A stretch of 64,000 nucleotides of DNA from Deltaproteobacteria bacterium (GTDB lineage: Bacteria > Desulfobacterota > Desulfuromonadia > Geobacterales > JAJYBI01), in NCBI GenBank assembly GCA_021779095.1, contig JAJYBI010000016.1, forward strand, positions 1 through 64,000, given 5' to 3'. The notes below the pieces were generated by a model, which made no database searches, was not told where the DNA came from, and saw only the letters and a program-made list of their open reading frames with translations. The first letter of the stretch is position 1. The number at the start of each line of letters is the position of its first letter. Positions 54,294 through 63,909 of the stretch are shown here, in pieces. A program made the position numbers and the translations under genes.

Positions 54294-55550
54294 CTAGAAC
54301 ACAAACCCCAGTCCGATCTGAAACTTGTTGTTGTCCAGCGGCGTCTCGCCGACCGTGCGGTGGTCGCCGTATATCTGGTAGTCCGCCTTGACGGAGACCG
54401 TCGTGGTGGGCTTGAAGACGAGGCCGAAGGTGGCGTAGGTGCGGTCGAACCTGCCGCTCGCCTTGGCCGGGTCGGCGATCCCCCCCTCCTGGGTGTCCAG
54501 TTCGGACCAGCGGCCGAACAGGATCAGGTCGGAATCGGACAGTTTTCCCTTCTTCCAGGAGTCGGGCATCAGGTGGGCCGCGCCTTCCACCCAGTAGCCG
54601 GACATGGCGTGGCCGATCTCGTCGGAGAGCACGGCGGGTCTGTCAATAAAGACCTGCACGTATTCGCCGGCCAGGTCGAACCGGCCAACCCGGTACATCC
54701 CGTCGAAGGCGGCAAGCGTCGTATAGGCGGTCGGTTTGCCGCCGGGGGCGGAGTTGCCCGCGTAGAAGGAGAGGTTGGTGTAGAGGTTCGTGAGTGGACG
54801 GACCTCCAGCCGGCCGGAGACCGCCATGTTGCGGTTGCTGTCCTTGCCGAAATCCTGGCGCCCCTCTCTGAGGCCGGTTTCGGCGGCGAAGCCGGTGCCG
54901 TCCAGCCCCGGCGATACCATGAGCTGGTAGTCGACCCTGTCCCCGAGAGCGCCATGGACGTTCACCCCCATCTCCTGCCAGGTGGTGGGGATGAGGAACC
55001 GGTCCACCTGGGGCCGTTCCGTGGAGTTGAAGTTGGTCGGTTCGTGGTACAGGTTGAGCGCCCCGACCGGCACGAGCATGACCCCCGCCTTCACGTTGAA
55101 CGGCCGGGCGAGTTTGAAGTCCAGAAACGCCTGTTCCACGGAGATGCTGCCGTCGGTACCGCCGTCGCTGCCGCCGTGCTCCCACTCCAGTTCCGAACTG
55201 AGGGTGATCCAGTCGGTGAGCCCGGAATTGACGTACAACACGAACCGCTGCGGATCGAACGTGTTTCCCCCGTGGCCGTTGCCGTTTTCCTCTCTGAAGA
55301 TGTAGGCGAGCTCGCCGTAGCCGCCGATGCTGGTCCGGTCCAGTGCCTGTTTTAGGTAACCGTCCGGCTCCTGCTGTGATGCCGGAACCGCCTGCGCTGC
55401 TTTCTTGGCCTCATCCGCCTGCATGGTCCGCATGGCGGCGGACAGGTCGTCGATCTGCTTCTGCATCTCTTCCATGGTGGCGGCGCCGGCAGGAGATGCC
55501 GACGCCAGCAGGGCCGCCGTAGCGGCGATAAGGGCGATTCTTCTGACCAT
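54294..55550 (-). CDS. outer-membrane porin (OprO/OprP-like)
   Basis: A 418-residue outer-membrane protein. The signal peptide is about residues 1-23 (ending AGA), then a short coiled coil (MEEMQKQIDDLSAAMRTMQA), then alternating beta strands to a terminal Phe (KFQIGLGFVF), the standard porin end. GGYGELAYIFREENGNGHGG and LYVNSGLTDWITLSSELEW suggest the OprO/P or carbohydrate-porin-like family. It probably forms a trimeric channel for small anions or solutes. The start has AGGAGG at 7 nt. Confidence 0.88.
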   Translation of the reverse strand: MVRRIALIAATAALLASASPAGAATMEEMQKQIDDLSAAMRTMQADEAKKAAQAVPASQQEPDGYLKQALDRTSIGGYGELAYIFREENGNGHGGNTFDPQRFVLYVNSGLTDWITLSSELEWEHGGSDGGTDGSISVEQAFLDFKLARPFNVKAGVMLVPVGALNLYHEPTNFNSTERPQVDRFLIPTTWQEMGVNVHGALGDRVDYQLMVSPGLDGTGFAAETGLREGRQDFGKDSNRNMAVSGRLEVRPLTNLYTNLSFYAGNSAPGGKPTAYTTLAAFDGMYRVGRFDLAGEYVQVFIDRPAVLSDEIGHAMSGYWVEGAAHLMPDSWKKGKLSDSDLILFGRWSELDTQEGGIADPAKASGRFDRTYATFGLVFKPTTTVSVKADYQIYGDHRTVGETPLDNNKFQIGLGFVF

Positions 55551-55627
55551 GTGGGGTTCCTCCTGTGCGTTGTTGGTGTGATAGTCGGCATGAATGCGGA
55601 ATGTACGGTACGTGCCGGGCTACATGC

Positions 55628-55642
55628 AAACGACATTCGTTT
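55628..55642. promoter_or_regulatory. 15-bp palindrome upstream of the porin gene
   Basis: AAACGA-CAT-TCGTTT has perfect 6 bp arms 78-92 bp before the porin start. It could be an operator. No promoter boxes could be fixed near it. Confidence 0.35.
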
Positions 55643-55847
55643 TCATTGCGCGGGCGCACGAATCCCCTCCGCGGCAGCGCCGCGCCTGTTCCGATTTGAA
55701 GGTTCATTTCGAGGGGGGAGTATATGGAAATGAATTTCGATATCAAATACCACGTGGGCCGGGAAGCGGTCAATGGCGGGATGATTATTTATTGCTAAGG
55801 TTTCGGCGCCGATTGACGCCGCGCTGCGCCGGTGCTACCCTGCCGCC

Positions 55848-56585
55848 ATGGAAACGGTCCACTGCGAAGCCATTCTCCTCTCCTCCATGGAGTACCGCGA
55901 ATCGGACGTCATCGCCACCTTTTTCACCCTGGAACACGGCAAGATCCGGGGACTGGCGCGGGGAGCGAAGTCGAGCCGCAAACGGTTCGGCGGCGCCCTG
56001 GAGTCGTTCGCCCGGCTGCGTATCCAGGTGCGGCTGAAGGAGGGGCTCTGCACGGTGACCGACGCCGACGTGGTGACGATCTTTCCCGGTATCCGCGGAG
56101 ATCTCACCCGCATCGCCCACGCCGCTTACGCCTGCGAGTTGGCGGAGCGGTTCCTTCCCGAGGGGCACGAGCTGCCCCGCCTGTTCCGGCTCATGGAGGC
56201 GTACCTGCAGCGGCTTGACGGTGCCCCCTCCACCCCTTCCGACCGCCGGTTCTTCGAGGCGAACCTTTTAAACATCGTCGGCTACCGGCTGCCCTTGGAG
56301 GCGTGTCACGCCTGTGGTGCTGAGCTGGCCGGTACGGATGGCGCGTACGTCACGGCGGCGGGGGGGCTTCGCTGCCGGACATGCGGCCGGGGGGACCGGC
56401 CCGTGTCCGCCGAAACGTTACGGCTCTTGCGCCGCTGCCTGGAGACCGGGCGGTTCGGCGCGGTGGTCTTTCCGGACGACGCGCTGGTGGACGCGGGGGA
56501 GATCGTCGCCCGGGCCATCGCCGCCCACCTGGAGCGGCCGCTGAAGTCGCTCTCGTTCCTGCGGGAGGTGGCGGGGGAAACGTAA
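55848..56585 (+). CDS. recO: DNA repair protein RecO
   Basis: A 245-residue recombination mediator that loads RecA onto gapped DNA with RecR. The N-terminal OB-fold has EAILLSSMEYRESDVIATFF ... RGLARGAKSSRKRFGG. The C-terminal part carries a zinc-finger pair (ACHACGAEL and LRCRTCGRG). The rest fits RecO helices. It lies upstream of glyQ with repeats between, the order known in Geobacter-like genomes. The ATG follows the purine-poor TACCCTGCCGCC, so the ribosome site is weak. Confidence 0.92.
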   Translation: METVHCEAILLSSMEYRESDVIATFFTLEHGKIRGLARGAKSSRKRFGGALESFARLRIQVRLKEGLCTVTDADVVTIFPGIRGDLTRIAHAAYACELAERFLPEGHELPRLFRLMEAYLQRLDGAPSTPSDRRFFEANLLNIVGYRLPLEACHACGAELAGTDGAYVTAAGGLRCRTCGRGDRPVSAETLRLLRRCLETGRFGAVVFPDDALVDAGEIVARAIAAHLERPLKSLSFLREVAGET

Positions 56586-56977
56586 TGTTCTCTGTGTAGC
56601 CTGAAAAGCGAAATGCATTTACCACAGAGGACTCAGAGCTTCGCAGAGGAAACAATTTGAAGTGCACCAGTTCGTTTCCTCCCCCTTCAAGGGGGAGGCG
56701 AGGAGGGGGATGGGGCAGTCCGTAATGTTGATCGGTTGTTTTACCCCATCCCCACCCCGACCCTCCCCTTGAAGGGGGGGGAGATATAAGGGTATCTGTT
56801 CGGATCGCTCGGCCCGATTCCTCGTAACCCCCTGCCGTCGCTTATACTTCTTGACACTCCCCGCGGGAGAGGGTAAGCTTTCCACCGCCCAACCGGCCGG
56901 ATTTCAAGCGGAATGGGCGCTTTTTTTCGCCCGCGGGGCGAATCTTTTTCGAACATCTTCATCTCGGGAGGCACGTC
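56586..56977. other. intergenic region between recO and glyQ
   Basis: 392 bp without a gene. It holds a fragment of a CACAGAGG-type repeat (about 56618-56651), the palindrome at 56677-56782 and the glyQ leader. No T-box motif was seen. Confidence 0.6.
56677..56782. repeat. GC-rich palindromic repeat upstream of glyQ
   Basis: Left CCTCCCCCTTCAAGGGGGAGG and GGATGGGGCA, right TACCCCATCC and CCTCCCCTTGAAGGGGGG, with a unique AT-rich centre. A member of the CCCTCTCCC-type family. Confidence 0.8.
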
Positions 56978-57850
<873 letters not shown>

Positions 57851-57857
57851 TTATCAA

Positions 57858-57962
57858 CCTGCCACGGAGACACAGAGACACAGAGAAAGGCATTTTCAGG
57901 CAGTAGCCCATTGATTGCTTTCTCTGAGCGGGCTCTGTGTCTCCGTGTCTCTGTGGCGGGTT
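57858..57962. repeat. palindromic repeat between glyQ and glyS
   Basis: CCTGCCACGGAGACACAGAG (left) against CTCTGTGTCTCCGTGTCTCTGTGGCGGG (right). The arms are the outer-arm motif of the 38752-39007 element. It lies inside the glyQ-glyS transcript, so the RNA can form a long stem. Confidence 0.85.
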
Positions 57963-57983
57963 TTCGGTTTGAAAGGATTGCAT

Positions 57984-60044
57984 ATGAGCAAGGAACTGTT
58001 TCTGGAAATCGGCACCGAGGAGATCCCCGCCGGGTTCCTCCCCAAGGCGATGGCCGACATGGAGGCGCTCATCCGCAGGGAGCTGGAGAGCGCCCGCATC
58101 GCGCACGGTGACGTGCTGACCATGGCGACGCCGCGCCGGCTCGCGCTGTGCGTGAAAGGGGTGGCGGAGCACCAGCCCGACGCGGAGATCACCGTCATGG
58201 GGCCGGCGAAAAAGGTCGCCTTCGGTGACGACGGCACGCCGACCAAGGCGGGCGAGGGGTTTGCCCGGGGGCAGGGGGTCGATCCGTCGGCCCTTACCAT
58301 CGTCGCTACGGAGAAGGGCGACTACGTCGCCGTGGTGAAGAAGGAGACCGGCGTCCCCACGGCGGGGCTCCTGACGGAGATCCTGCCGAGGCTCATCGGC
58401 AGCATCCCGTTCAAGAAGTCCATGCGGTGGGGGGACCTGGACGTGCGGTTCGCCCGCCCCATGCACTGGATCATCGCCCTGTTCGACGGGGTGGTGGTGC
58501 CGTTTTCCTTCGGCAACGTGAAGAGCGGCTCCGTCTCCCGCGGACACCGGTTCATGGCCGACACCACCTTCCCGGTGCGGGACCTCAATCACTACCTGGA
58601 GGAGTGCGAACGGCACTTCGTCATCCCCGACCCCGAAAAGCGCAAAGAGATCATCCGCCGGGAGATCGAGCGGGAGGCGACAACCGCCGGCGGTTCGGTG
58701 CTTACGGACGAGGCGCTCCTGGAGCAGGTGGCGTACCTCGTGGAATACCCGAGCGCCGTGCGCGGCGGCTTCTCCACCTCTTTCCTGGACGTCCCCCGGG
58801 AGGTGCTCATTACCTCCATGCGGGAGCACCAGCGCTACTTCTCCCTCGTGGACGCCGACGGGAAACTCCTCCCCAACTTCATTACCATCAACAACACCCT
58901 GGCGGAGGACCCGACCGTCGTCGTGAAGGGGAACGAGCGGGTCCTGCGGGCCCGGCTCTCCGACGCCCGGTTCTTCTACGACGAGGACCGAAAGGTGCCG
59001 CTGGAAAAACGTGTCGAGGCGCTGAAGGCCGTCGTCTACCAGGCGAAGCTCGGCACCTCCTTTGAAAAGATGGAGCGGTTCCGCTCGCTGGCCGAATCGC
59101 TGGCCGAAAAGCTGAACCCGGCGGTGAAGGCGAAGACCGCGCGCGCCGCCTACCTGTGCAAGGCGGACCTGGTCACGGGGATGGTGGGTGAATTCCCCGA
59201 GGTGCAGGGGATCATGGGGCGCGAGTACGCGCTCCTGCAGGGTGAGGACAAGGAGGTGGCGGCCGCCATCGCCGAGCACTACCTGCCGATCCAGGCGGGG
59301 GGCGAGCTGCCCGCCTCGGACATCGGCGCCTTCGTCTCCATCGCCGACAAGGTCGATACCATCTGCGGCTGCTTCGGCGTGGGGCTCATCCCCAGCGGTT
59401 CCGCCGACCCGTATGCACTTCGCCGCTCCGCCATCGGCGTCATCGCCATCATCCTGGACAAGGGGTACCGGCTGTCGCTGCCGGCGCTCATCGGTTCGTC
59501 GCTGGAGCTCCTCTCCGCCAAGCTCACCCGGCCCGCGGAGCAGGTGGCCGCCGACGTGCTGGAGTTCTTCTGCGGCCGGTTCGTGAACCTTGTGGGGAAC
59601 GACTACGCCGCCGACGTGGTGGAGGCCGCCGTTGCCGCCGGCTTCATTGACCTGGTGGACGCGCGGGCCCGCATCGCGGCGCTGGCGGAGTTCACCGCCC
59701 ATCCCGACTTCGAGCCGCTGGCGGTGGCGTTCAAGCGGGTGGGGAACATCATCAAGGAGGGGACCGACCTCTCCGTGGACGCGGCACTCTTCCAGGACGC
59801 CGCCGAGGGGGGGCTCTTCGAGGCGTTCTCAGCGGTGCAGTCTTCCGTGGCCGCCAAGGCGGCCGCCGGCGCCTACCTGGACGCCCTCACGGAGATCGCG
59901 ACCCTGCGCGGCCCGGTGGATACCTTCTTCGACAGGGTCATGGTCATGGCCGAAGACGACAAGGTGCGCACCAACCGCCTGGCGCTCCTCACTTCAATCG
60001 CCCGGATGTGCGGGCGGATCGCCGATTTCGGGCGGATCAGCTAG
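57984..60044 (+). CDS. glyS: glycine-tRNA ligase beta subunit
   Basis: A 686-residue beta subunit that binds and positions tRNA-Gly. The N-terminal LFLEIGTEEIPAGFLPKAM and the middle motifs RWGDLDVRFARPMHWIIALF, RGHRFMA and VTSMREHQRYF-like (ITSMREHQRYFSL) are typical. The HD-like part (DIGAFVSIADKVDTICGCFG) and C-terminal anticodon-binding domain (KRVGNIIKEG, VMAEDDKVRTNRLALL) follow. The ATG has AAAGGA at 6 nt; the frame open upstream is repeat sequence. Confidence 0.97.
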   Translation: MSKELFLEIGTEEIPAGFLPKAMADMEALIRRELESARIAHGDVLTMATPRRLALCVKGVAEHQPDAEITVMGPAKKVAFGDDGTPTKAGEGFARGQGVDPSALTIVATEKGDYVAVVKKETGVPTAGLLTEILPRLIGSIPFKKSMRWGDLDVRFARPMHWIIALFDGVVVPFSFGNVKSGSVSRGHRFMADTTFPVRDLNHYLEECERHFVIPDPEKRKEIIRREIEREATTAGGSVLTDEALLEQVAYLVEYPSAVRGGFSTSFLDVPREVLITSMREHQRYFSLVDADGKLLPNFITINNTLAEDPTVVVKGNERVLRARLSDARFFYDEDRKVPLEKRVEALKAVVYQAKLGTSFEKMERFRSLAESLAEKLNPAVKAKTARAAYLCKADLVTGMVGEFPEVQGIMGREYALLQGEDKEVAAAIAEHYLPIQAGGELPASDIGAFVSIADKVDTICGCFGVGLIPSGSADPYALRRSAIGVIAIILDKGYRLSLPALIGSSLELLSAKLTRPAEQVAADVLEFFCGRFVNLVGNDYAADVVEAAVAAGFIDLVDARARIAALAEFTAHPDFEPLAVAFKRVGNIIKEGTDLSVDAALFQDAAEGGLFEAFSAVQSSVAAKAAAGAYLDALTEIATLRGPVDTFFDRVMVMAEDDKVRTNRLALLTSIARMCGRIADFGRIS

Positions 60045-60066
60045 ACCGATAGAAACAGCAGCGGTT

Positions 60067-60101
60067 GAAAGGGGATGCCGGTCCGGCGTCCCCTTTTCTT
60101 A
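60067..60101 (+). terminator. terminator after glyS
   Basis: AAAGGGGATGCCGG-TCC-GGCGTCCCCTTTTCTT, 22 nt after the stop. A closely similar hairpin follows the next gene. Confidence 0.88.
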
Positions 60102-60117
60102 TATTCCACGCATTCGC

Positions 60118-60146
60118 TTGACGGTTTAATGAAAAGAGGATACGCT
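60118..60146 (+). promoter_or_regulatory. possible promoter of the first MshEN-receiver gene
   Basis: TTGACG (60118-60123), 17 bp spacer, TACGCT (60141-60146), directly after the glyS terminator. Confidence 0.45.
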
Positions 60147-60197
60147 CAATTGCCCGATGCTTTTTGCCGGGGATTTCACGGTGTTCGGTGGAGATAC

Positions 60198-61073
60198 ATG
60201 ATGGCGGATATGCACTCCATAGACGGCGCGACGCGGCGCAAGATGCTCGGCGAAATATTCGTGGAGCGGGGTCTGCTGACGGAGACCGCGGTCCAGCGGA
60301 TGGTCGTCCAGTCGAAGCAGAAGGGGTTCCGGTTCGGCGAGTTTCTCGAACATATCGGGCTCATCACACCCGAGGAACTGGCGGAGGGGCTGGCCGAGCA
60401 GTACCGCTGCCGGAAGATCCGGAACTTTGCCCGGCATGATTTCCCGCCCGAGCTGCTGCGCATGATCACCATCGAGATGGCGGTGGAACATACCCTGTTT
60501 CCGCTCAGGCTGGAGGATGGAAAACTGGGGCTGGCGGTCATCGATCCGACGCGGGAAAAGCTGTACGCGGAGATCGCCAGACAGCATAACGTCCAGATCG
60601 TCCTGTTTGTCGCGACCCGGACGGATATAAACTGTGCCATTGCGAAGCACTACATGGGGAGGAGCCTCGTCGATGCGGGCGAGAGATCGATCCTGCTGGT
60701 GGAGGACGACGAACTGATCAGGACGATCGTCGCGGACACGCTCAGGCGGCACGGCTACGCCGTGGAAACCGCGGCCGACCCGCTGGAGGCGTTCAAGATG
60801 ATCTTTACCCACAACCCGAAGCTGGTCATCACCGACAAGGTCATGCCGAAGCTGGGGGGGTACGAATTCCTCGATGCCATCAGGAACATTCCCGAATTCC
60901 GTTTCATGCCGGTGATCCTCATGACGGCGAACGCCTCCCCCGACGAGGAACACGTCGCCTTCAAGAGAGGGTTCTTCGATCTGATTCTCAAGCCGGCGAA
61001 GGAAAACACCCTGCTGACCCGCGTCCGGCGGGCATTCCAGAGTATCGAGCATGCGTACGGCAAGACGGCATGA
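60198..61073 (+). CDS. MshEN-type domain plus receiver domain protein, copy 1
   Basis: A 291-residue signalling protein. Residues about 10-155 resemble the N-terminal domain of type II/IV secretion ATPases (LGEIFVERGLLTETAVQRMV ... GEFLEHIGLITPEELAEGLA ... PLRLEDGKLGLAVIDPT); the MshEN version binds cyclic-di-GMP. Residues about 170-290 are a receiver domain (SILLVEDDELI, phospho-Asp in VITDKVMPKLGG, LILKPAKE). No output domain or kinase gene is nearby. The start is 60198 or 60201 (GGAG at 4 or 7 nt). A paralogue follows in tandem. Confidence 0.85.
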   Translation: MMADMHSIDGATRRKMLGEIFVERGLLTETAVQRMVVQSKQKGFRFGEFLEHIGLITPEELAEGLAEQYRCRKIRNFARHDFPPELLRMITIEMAVEHTLFPLRLEDGKLGLAVIDPTREKLYAEIARQHNVQIVLFVATRTDINCAIAKHYMGRSLVDAGERSILLVEDDELIRTIVADTLRRHGYAVETAADPLEAFKMIFTHNPKLVITDKVMPKLGGYEFLDAIRNIPEFRFMPVILMTANASPDEEHVAFKRGFFDLILKPAKENTLLTRVRRAFQSIEHAYGKTA

Positions 61074-61141
61074 ACGTGACCGAGAGACGGGCTCGACCTG
61101 CATGAGGTCGGTCCTGCCGGTCGTGGGGATGAGAGTGGTAA

Positions 61142-61175
61142 AGAGGGGATGCCGCGCCGGCGTCCCCTTTTATTT
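61142..61175 (+). terminator. terminator after the first MshEN-receiver gene
   Basis: AGAGGGGATGCCG-CGC-CGGCGTCCCCTTTTATTTT, similar in sequence to the glyS terminator at 60067-60101. Confidence 0.88.
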
Positions 61176-61196
61176 TGCTTGCTGCTGCGGCGGGAC

Positions 61197-61226
61197 TTGA
61201 CGCGCATATGCGGCGCGGGGTAGATT
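61197..61226 (+). promoter_or_regulatory. possible promoter of the second MshEN-receiver gene
   Basis: TTGACG (61197-61202), 18 bp spacer, TAGATT (61221-61226), placed after the terminator as in copy 1. Confidence 0.45.
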
Positions 61227-61266
61227 CTGCCGGGGTGTCGGGAACAGCCGGGACGGAGATGCCAGC

Positions 61267-62142
61267 GTGAAGCCTGAAAAAGAGACAACCGGAGGCAGGG
61301 CGCGCCGCAAGAGGCTCGGCGAGATATTCGCCGAGCAGGGGCTCCTGTCGGAGACCACGGTCCAGCGTATGGTCGTCCAGGCGCGAAGCAAGGGGGTCCG
61401 GTTCGGCACCTTCCTGGAGCATATCGGGCTCATCACCCCCGAGGAGCTGGCCGACGGGCTGGCCAGCCAGTACCGATGCCGCAGGGTCCGGAACTTCGCG
61501 CGGAACAAGTTCGCGCCCGGACTGCTGGGCATGATCCCCCTCGAAACGGCGGTCGAGCACGCGATCTTCCCGCTGGAACTTGAGGACGGGACGCTGACCC
61601 TGGCGGTGAACGACCCGACGATGGAACGGCTCTTTACCGGGATCGCAACGCAGCACGACGTGCATGTCATCCTGTTCGTCGCGACCCGCACCGACATCAA
61701 CCGCGCCATCGCGAAGCACTACATGGGGAGGAGCGTCGTCGACGGGGGCGAGAGGTCGATCCTGCTGGTGGAGGAGGACGAACTGTGCCGGACCATCGTC
61801 TCCGACACCCTCCGCCGGCACGGCTACACGGTGGAGACCGCATCCGACCCGGCGGAGGCGTTCAGGATGATCTTCACCCGCCGGCCGATGCTGATCGTCA
61901 CCGACCGGATCATGCCGAAGCTCGGCCGGGACGAGTTCCTCGATGCCATCCGGAACATCCCCGAATTCCGTTTCACGCCGGTGATCCTCATGACGGCGAC
62001 CGCCACCCCCGAGGAAGAACAGCGCGCCTTCAAGCAGGGGTTCTTCGATGTGATCCTCAAGCCGGCCAAGGTGATTACCCTGCTCACGCGCGTCCAGCGG
62101 GCATTCCAGAGTATCGAGCATGCCATCGGAAGGTCGGCGTGA
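61267..62142 (+). CDS. MshEN-type domain plus receiver domain protein, copy 2
   Basis: A 291-residue tandem paralogue of the preceding gene with the same architecture: LGEIFAEQGLLSETTVQRMV, GTFLEHIGLITPEELADGLA, FPLELEDGTLTLAVNDPT, then a receiver with VEEDELC, phospho-Asp in VTDRIMPKLGRDE and DVILKPAK. One acidic-pocket residue differs from copy 1 (EED instead of EDD). The two copies share about two thirds of residues by eye. It is followed by DoxX after a 97 bp gap. Confidence 0.85.
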   Translation: MKPEKETTGGRARRKRLGEIFAEQGLLSETTVQRMVVQARSKGVRFGTFLEHIGLITPEELADGLASQYRCRRVRNFARNKFAPGLLGMIPLETAVEHAIFPLELEDGTLTLAVNDPTMERLFTGIATQHDVHVILFVATRTDINRAIAKHYMGRSVVDGGERSILLVEEDELCRTIVSDTLRRHGYTVETASDPAEAFRMIFTRRPMLIVTDRIMPKLGRDEFLDAIRNIPEFRFTPVILMTATATPEEEQRAFKQGFFDVILKPAKVITLLTRVQRAFQSIEHAIGRSA

Positions 62143-62239
62143 AAGGCGAGGAGGGGCGCCTTGACGGGGTGGGGGAGTGGCAGTAGATTTTTTACGTGCG
62201 GTGCCGCTTCGGCACCGAAAATCCACGGGAGGCGTTACC

Positions 62240-62629
62240 ATGAAACCGTTCATGTCGAACTTCAATGCACAGGCCTACGGGCTGATGCGGATCGTTACCG
62301 GCTTTCTCTTCTTCTGCCACGGTTGTCAGAAGCTGCTCGGCTTCCCGATGCCGCTTCCCGCCGGGACGCCCTCGTTCATCATCTACGGCGCCGGCCCCAT
62401 CGAACTGGTGGGGGGGCTTCTGGTCATGATCGGGCTGTTCACGCGCTATGCGGCCTTCATCACCAGCGGCGAGATGGCCGTCGCCTACTGGATGGCGCAC
62501 GGGACGAAGGCGCTCTTGCCGCTCGTCAACAAGGGGGAACTGGCGGTGCTCTACTGTTTCGTGTTCCTCTTCATCGCCACCCAGGGGGGCGGGCTCTGGA
62601 GCGTGGATGGTGTGCGGGAGCGGACGTAG
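62240..62629 (+). CDS. DoxX-family membrane protein
   Basis: A 129-residue four-helix membrane protein: helices near 12-31 (RIVTGFLFFCHGCQKLLGF), 50-70 (IELVGGLLVMIGLFTRYAA), 72-90 and 103-120. The HGCQK/GxxE pattern fits DoxX. DoxX proteins have been linked to quinone-linked or oxidative-stress functions; this one's role is not known. The ATG has GGGAGG at 7 nt. It converges with the DUF4388 gene, with 2 bp between stops. Confidence 0.9.
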   Translation: MKPFMSNFNAQAYGLMRIVTGFLFFCHGCQKLLGFPMPLPAGTPSFIIYGAGPIELVGGLLVMIGLFTRYAAFITSGEMAVAYWMAHGTKALLPLVNKGELAVLYCFVFLFIATQGGGLWSVDGVRERT

Positions 62630-62631
62630 GT

Positions 62632-63909
62632 TTATGAGGGGACTTTCCCGCTATTGTGCGACGGTTGCGAGGTAACGCCTGTGTCCGTGGCTTGCCCGGA
62701 CACCCCCGGCCCCCGCAGATACGCCGACAGCGCCTCCAGAAACCGGATCAGGTCGCGCACGGGCGCATCGGGATGGTCGTCCGGCAGCGGGCGGGGAATG
62801 ACCGCCCGTACGCCGGAGCTGTAGGCGTGGAGGGCGAAAAGGTGGTCGTCGGGGGCGACGAGCTGGATGACGGTGAGGTCCGGGTACTGCAGCCGCAGCA
62901 GCTGGTGCAGGGCGGCGATCCGTTGGTGGGTGATGCTGCCGGCGCAGCTGCCCGGCGCCTCCATGAGCAGGACGGGCAGGCTGCCGGTTGCGGCTGCCAT
63001 GGCGCGTTCGGCCTCGTCTTCACTGCGGCAGACGGCGACCGGGATGCCGTCGTGGGCGCAGACGGTCGCGACGATGTGCTGCATGAGCCGGTCGTTGCTG
63101 AAAAAAGCCACCGTGCGCCCGGTTGCGGCGGCCTCCGCCGCGGACGATGCAGGGTCCGCGGTGCGGGGGGCGAGAAAGGCGGCCAGTTCGTCCCGGTCCT
63201 CCGCGCAGAGGTGCGGCGCCACCGCCGCCAGCCGTTCCCGCTGGTATGCGGCGGGGTCGAACGGCTTCAGCCCCTCGAACCGCTCGGGCAGGACGGTCGC
63301 CCGCTCGTCCATGTCAGACAGCCCCAGGTCGTCGGCGGACAGCAGTTCCGTGATCTCGATCGGCTCCTCGTCCTCTTCCGTGATGAGCCCGTCCCGCATC
63401 CTTTCGTCGTATACCCGCAGGGCGTCCATGAGGACCCCCTGGGTGTCCACGTTGATCTCCCTGTTCATCCGCTCCGGGTAGTAGCGGAATTTGCAGGCGA
63501 CGGAGGTCTCCAGCGGCTCCAGGTAAAAACGGCCGTTCTTCCAGGTGAGAATCTCCACGAGGGCGATCTCGATCAGCTGTTCCAGCCCCTTGTAGGCGTC
63601 CTCCTCCTTTACCAGCCCCATCTCCACGAGAGTGACGATGAGTGGCCGGCGCTCCGCGTCGTCGGCTGACTGTTGCCGGAGCGCCTGCTGCAGGGTCTCG
63701 CCGGTAATAGCCCCCTGTTCAACGAGGATCTGTCCGATCCGGACGCTGCCGTTCAGGTGGCTGGCGCTGACGATGTAGCCGTCCTTGAAGACGAGCTGGC
63801 TTTCGCCCCTGCGCCCGGTGACGGTCAGAACGCCCGAGCGGCGCGAAGAGTTGAGCAGCTGTACCACGTCGACGATCGGCAGATGTTTCAGGTCACCGCT
63901 GAATGCCAT
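62632..63909 (-). CDS. DUF4388 (PATAN-like) protein with degenerate receiver domain
   Basis: A 425-residue protein. Residues 1-170 are DUF4388 (MAFSGDLKHLPIVDVVQLLN, SGVLTVTGRRGESQLVFKDG, IGQILVEQGAITGETL). A charged linker follows. Residues about 265-400 have receiver-like order (GRTVAFFSNDRLMQHIVATV ... PVLLMEAPGS ... VIQLVAPDD ... AVIPRPLP). The phospho-Asp site holds Glu317 and the acidic pocket and Lys are altered, so it is probably a pseudo-receiver. DUF4388 occurs in social-motility and gliding regulators of deltaproteobacteria. The start ATG is clear; no promoter is visible in the 90 bp left. Confidence 0.85.
   Translation of the reverse strand: MAFSGDLKHLPIVDVVQLLNSSRRSGVLTVTGRRGESQLVFKDGYIVSASHLNGSVRIGQILVEQGAITGETLQQALRQQSADDAERRPLIVTLVEMGLVKEEDAYKGLEQLIEIALVEILTWKNGRFYLEPLETSVACKFRYYPERMNREINVDTQGVLMDALRVYDERMRDGLITEEDEEPIEITELLSADDLGLSDMDERATVLPERFEGLKPFDPAAYQRERLAAVAPHLCAEDRDELAAFLAPRTADPASSAAEAAATGRTVAFFSNDRLMQHIVATVCAHDGIPVAVCRSEDEAERAMAAATGSLPVLLMEAPGSCAGSITHQRIAALHQLLRLQYPDLTVIQLVAPDDHLFALHAYSSGVRAVIPRPLPDDHPDAPVRDLIRFLEALSAYLRGPGVSGQATDTGVTSQPSHNSGKVPS

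Noticed and set aside
56786..56977. T-box leader for glyQS
   Set aside because: No specifier loop or conserved T-box sequence can be found.
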